Shown piece after piece: positions 60,001 through 64,000 of a stretch of DNA of 64,000 nucleotides. This DNA is from Welwitschia mirabilis (taxonomy: Eukaryota; Gnetophyta; Gnetopsida; Welwitschiales), in contig JBOZIK010000001.1 of NCBI GenBank assembly GCA_051453625.1, positions 178,206,977 through 178,270,976 on the forward strand, given 5' to 3'. Position 1 is the first letter of the stretch, and each line of letters begins with the position of its first letter. Position numbers and translations under genes: made by a program. The notes under the pieces are model-generated. The model did not search any database and was not told where the DNA came from. It saw nothing but the letters and a program-made list of their open reading frames with translations.

Positions 60001-60900
60001 TCTATGAGTCCTTTGTTATGTTTCTTTTCTTCATTGTTTTCTTCATCATTATTTTATTGAATTGCTTCTTCACTTTCCTTATCATTAGTTTTTACTATAC
60101 CCTCCTTCTCTTGTTGAATACTATTTTCATTCTCTAAGTTGTTGGATTCATTAAAAAGATCATCAAGAGAAATGTAAGCATCATCTTCATCATAGATTAA
60201 AATTTTTTTAGATTCTTCATGGATGAATTTCTCATCTAGATTTTCTAGTAATAAATGGATGGTAGGGATATAATCTAATACCACAATATCATTATCTAAT
60301 GAATAATCATCCTTACTTCATTGTTAAAAAATTGAATTGAGTTATCGTTCTCTCCCCTTTGGTCATCTCCTAATGAGTGGGATGTTGAAGTTTGATTTAA
60401 AAAAATCTCATCTTCTATTTGAAAGCAAGAATCATTATCACTTGTTTTTTAATTTTGACCATTTTCCTTAAGATATGATGTAGTAGAATAGGTTTGAGGA
60501 TGTTGAGTTGCAAAAGAATCTTGATTTTGTAACATTGTTTGTTAAAAGATTCCAATGAGGTTTTCTAGGTTCTTGCTGGTATCTTCTTATCTCTTCTTCA
60601 TTTCATTAATTATTTCTTTCATTAGATCATTTTCTTCATCATAGTAGATCATAGGAGGTGGATCTTATTCATTTTAATTTATGGGACATGGTTGGGATTA
60701 ACTAAAATAATTCTAGAATGTCTCTCTAAATGAGGTGGAATCCCTACAATGTTAAAAATCTTTGTTGTCATTTCTATATGAAGTCTAAAAAAAGGAGGGG
60801 GAAATAATAAGAAGGTTGAAAGGAAGAAGGGGCCTAATTCCTACTCTCAACATCATTTTGTGTTGTTCTTCCTCTTTTTGCAAAATTTTTTTGAATTGCA
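60001..60900 (-). pseudogene. Athila/Tat-like Ty3 gag relic
   Basis: Minus-strand remains with few long stops: a DPPPMIYYDEENDLMKEIINEM stretch and SKNLENLIGIF, which correspond to the P..E...L......L.NLE.Q(I/V)GQ block near the C-terminus of Athila/Tat gag. An acidic part follows (60054-60284: YDEDDAYISLDDLFNES). The W...HPNFSW-type stretch upstream is very weak. Together with the tRNA-Asp-like PBS, this supports the Athila/Tat group, but no RT was found to prove it. Confidence 0.55.
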
Positions 60901-61100
60901 TTGTTATCATTTTCCATGGAATTTCTTAAGTTTTTCCTTCTTTTAGAAAGAATTCTCCAAGGATTCTTTTATCATGCTTCATTTGCAATAGACAAGAAGG
61001 ATAAAATAAGAATAAGTAATCAAGATGATAAGGAAGATAACTACAAAGTAAAGATCAATCCTGTTCTCTTTTATGTTTTATTTTTCATTAGAATTATTTA
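60901..61100. other. AT-rich spacer
   Basis: No recognised feature; a plus-strand frame here is short and Lys-rich without a known family. Confidence 0.4.
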
Positions 61101-61640
61101 GATCCTTAATGTAATGGCAATGCTCGTCCCTAGACGCTGCAGCGGAGGGTGGTGTTGGAAGGAAGCACTATAGTGGAGGGCAACCATAGAAAACAAGACA
61201 TCACTAAGAAGAACAACACCAGCAAGAGTGCCCAAAAAACATGGTGCCTCGAAAATAAGACCCACGCACCAAATCTGCTAAGAGGCCTTCATGATTTGAG
61301 GAGGAAGAAGAATAGGGGCAGCAATGCAGTGAAAAAAGGAGATAAAAAATAGCAGAATGTAGAGACAAAAAGGGTTAAAAAAACACAAATAGAGATGGCA
61401 TTCCAAAGGAGGAATAGTAAAACAACACATCATATCAACAATAGGCACTGCAGTCCTCCCTGCTTTTGAAGAGCACTAGATTAACAACCCCAGTTCTCCA
61501 TCTATAGGGCTTTATCTCGACAAAGATTTCGTACCTATAGGCCCCTCTTGCGATACCATTTCGTTTCCATCAAATGACATTGCTAATATTGAAATCTTGA
61601 AATTCGACCTAGGTCTATTGACACTTATCTCTAAAATGTT
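61101..61640. other. GC-richer patch of unknown origin
   Basis: Higher GC than its flanks, with several CpGs at 61127-61145 and 61500-61565. Plus-strand frames include a Lys/Arg/Asn-rich 67-aa stretch (61149-61352) and, at about 61490-61630, a run reading SIGLYLDKDFVPIGPSCDT. I recognise neither. A younger insertion or host fragment in the element is possible. Confidence 0.35.
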
Positions 61641-62258
61641 GTAATATCATTGTTAAAAGTTATTTCAAATTATAAGAAGGGTGTTTCATTCATGAGCATA
61701 TTTTATTTCTTATGGGCTATTATTTTATTGTACATAACCTTAGAAAATATGTTATTATAACTTGTTATCTTGAAGTCCCATTTTGTTTAATACATACTTT
61801 ATTTGTCAAATAAAAGAAAATGTACATTTATTTCATTGATGATGTTATATCATAATGATGTTTTAAAACAAAAATATTTTTTGAATAAAAAGGATTTTTT
61901 TTAGTTATTAGATCATAAAGTAGAGAATAGAAATTTGTTATTTTCATATTTAAGGATTTTAAACCAAATAATAATAGAATCTTTTTTTTTTCCTATTTTG
62001 AAAGCTCATATCACAAAGTTGTAAGCCTTAAAGTTACACACACTTAAAAGTCATTTAGAATTTTCATTATGCTACCTAAGGGATGTTACATAAGGTTTTA
62101 AAACAAAACTGCATCCAACTGAACCTAGCCATTCAACATTAAGTTGTAAAATCAATCACATATCCTTTTTTTTAAAAAAAAAAGGCCTAAATAATTTAAT
62201 TTCAGATGGAGGACCATCCTTGAATACCATACAACGAAATGAAGGACTAGTTCAATGT

Positions 62259-62480
62259 TGTTAAACATGGTCAAAACTAGTTAAACCAAGTCAAATTAAG
62301 TCAAACGTAGTCAACAAAGCCATAATAACATAGTCAAATGGTCAAAATCAATCATAATGAGTCAAACAAAGTCAGTCAGGGTAAGTCCAAGTTAGTCAAC
62401 CATAGTTAAATTCGGTTAAGCTTAGTCAAACTAGTTCAAGTCATTAATTTAGCTTAAACCCACTCAAATCACTGTCAAAC
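62259..62480. repeat. Degenerate short-unit minisatellite, AGTCAAAC type
   Basis: Over about 220 bp the word GTCAA occurs ten times, with further GTTAA/GTTCAA variants, at irregular 8-25 bp spacing. The commonest unit is AGTCAAAC. On the minus strand each GTCAA is TTGAC, the core of the WRKY W box. Confidence 0.8.
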
Positions 62481-62990
62481 CATCGAAACCACCTATTATC
62501 GTATAACATTAAAACTAATCCATTGTTTACAGAAGAGGAAAAACCTCATAAACACTGAACACTCATAAGATAAATAAACTCATTGTCTTGATTATTGTTC
62601 GGATGATGTGAAGGACAATAAATAGTTATTTGTTAAAAAAAAAAAAAGAACTATGAAATAATCAAAAATAGAAGCAAAACTACTGATAATCCTCTGCATA
62701 GTCATCTAGACAACAGAGAGGACGATGTCAATTTTATGATGCTATTGAAAAATAAAAATTTTATTTTGAAAAGAATAGAAAAATAAAAATTTTAAGCTAT
62801 TATCTATACTGTCATCTGGATGATAGATAGAACAATAGGATTATTAATGCTATGAAAACAAGAATTACAGTGAAAAATAACTTAAACTAAAATCTAAAGT
62901 AAAAATACATCACTATATAGACAAATAACTTAAAAATTGAAATCCAAGGTACTTATCTGAACAATGATAATCCTCTAGCTCCTTATGACC

Positions 62991-63012
62991 TTCCCCAATA
63001 ATGACACCCAAA
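62991..63012 (-). other. Decayed primer-binding site, tRNA-Asp-like
   Basis: On the minus strand, immediately after the LTR end, TTGGGTGTCATTATTGGGGAA stands where many plant Ty3 elements have TTGGCGCCGTTGCCGGGGAA. Nearly all differences are C-to-T or G-to-A transitions; one G is inserted. This fixes element orientation (minus) and makes 63013-63922 the 5' LTR. Confidence 0.7.
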
Positions 63013-63922
63013 TGTTGCAGTATGAATTTGTACAATCTTTAAATTCTTTAAGTAAATCCTGTCAATTACAAATACTTACAGAAAACACATACTAGTACAG
63101 ATGGGAGTTAACTCAAATATCATAATCCATTAAAGGCACTAGGCTAGAAGTTAGAGAATTAATTTTAAAAAAAGCATTTTTAGTCTTTTTCCTCTAAGTA
63201 AATGAAAATAAGAAATAATGCAATGTAAGATGAATGATGATGAAATGATTATGGATTGAATGCAAATGCAATGAATCTATTTGACTATCAATCTTTCTGT
63301 CATAAAGATCAGCCCTCATAACTTAGATTAATTAGGAAAACTATCACTTAACCTTAACCAACATAAGCTATAAGATACATCAAATCAAATATGTAACTAT
63401 GGAGATACAATATGAAATAAATGCAAATATAAACTAACAATGTCAACCTTAACAAAGGTTGTCTTTATGACCTAGATCAACTATGAATCATAACCAACAT
63501 AAATCATAAGGGACATGCACACAATAGAAGTAAAATAGTCCTTGTATTAACCTTGAATTTACATCTACTTACAAAGTAGCAGCATCTCAATGGAGGATAC
63601 ACAGACCAATACCAAATAAGACTTCTCTTTATAGCTAAGGTTGGACCTCTTATCCTTTAATCTCCCATCACAAGAGTTTTTAGTATAAAATATGAAATTG
63701 GGAGTGAACATAAGGGGTGTATTTATAGTTTTACATTGAAGATTTTAGAAGAAAAACCTTAGAAGTTGAAGAAGAAACCCTAGCAACCCACATGAGGCAT
63801 GTGACCCCATTAAGAAGATAATTTATTTTGTTCACACAAAATAGTTGTCATCCTTAGTATCGTCTAGACGACACTAGGGATAGTACCTCATAACAAGAGG
63901 TGAGTAATCAACTTCTAGCCCA
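63013..63922 (-). mobile_element. Athila/Tat-like Ty3 LTR, copy 2 (5' LTR position)
   Basis: About 910 bp, full-length partner of 55183-56061. On the plus strand it starts TGTTGCAGTATG and ends CTTCTAGCCCA. A PBS-like site lies just below its lower end. It contains one copy of the palindrome TCGTCTAGACGA (63860-63871). Confidence 0.82.
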
Positions 63923-63923
63923 C

Positions 63924-64000
63924 TGTTGCAGTGTGTATTTGTGCAATAGTTCATGTTTCAATTTCAATCCTATTAATTATAAATAAGATGCAAAATACAA
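63924..64000 (-). mobile_element. Third LTR copy of the same family, cut by window end
   Basis: TGTTGCAGTGTGTATTTGTGC begins one base after LTR copy 2 ends. The 77 bp visible align with the start of copies 1 and 2 (GTGCAA, AATCCTAT-AATTA-AAATA). It continues outside the window. Confidence 0.75.

Overview
The window is nuclear DNA of a seed plant: one intact intron-containing gene in a very AT-rich sea of decayed transposable elements. The only gene I can support as functional is a plant clathrin light chain (plus strand, three exons, 36951-41087, predicted 360 aa). Its exons are clearly richer in GC and CpG than the surroundings, while nearly all repeat-derived sequence is AT-rich, CpG-poor and full of stop codons. 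Long introns (1.3 and 1.7 kb), Ty3/gypsy, Ty1/copia, L1-like LINE, SINE-like and CACTA-like relics and strong C-to-T decay fit a large, heavily methylated plant genome. A gymnosperm with a very AT-rich genome (for example a gnetophyte) is one possibility, but this is only inference from base composition.

Layout. 1-5.5 kb: a minus-strand Ty3/gypsy relic (gag, protease, RT, RNase H, no integrase seen), flanked by a ~204 bp direct repeat. 5.5-14.8 kb: AT-rich sequence with microsatellites and, at 9.3-9.6 kb, a fragment of a CrRLK1L-type receptor kinase pseudogene. 14.8-15.4 kb: a CACTA-like non-autonomous element with hairpin-forming repeats. 18.5-35 kb: at least four L1-like LINE relics, all on the plus strand. 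35-36.5 kb: SINE-like pieces and an assembly gap. 36.9-41.1 kb: the clathrin light chain gene. 41-45 kb: intergenic DNA with two SINE-like copies of one family. 45-48.4 kb: Ty1/copia relics in both orientations. 51.6-53.4 kb: a LINE ORF1 relic. 53.5-54.6 kb: an LTR and initiator-Met-type primer-binding site followed by a GC-rich island. 55.2-63.9 kb: a minus-strand Ty3/gypsy element of Athila/Tat character, with a ~0.9 kb LTR at each end, a decayed PBS and gag remains; another LTR copy starts at 63924 and runs off the window.

Functionally there is one housekeeping gene, for vesicle-coat assembly in endocytosis and trans-Golgi traffic. Everything else is repeat history. I see no operon-like or defence-like system, CRISPR array, rRNA or credible functional tRNA gene. 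The most unusual signals are the recurrent decay of the same catalytic or zinc-binding codons in separate element copies, the abundance of short local tandem duplications, the GC-rich island behind a retrotransposon PBS, and a recurrent near-palindromic motif in and around the Athila-like LTRs.
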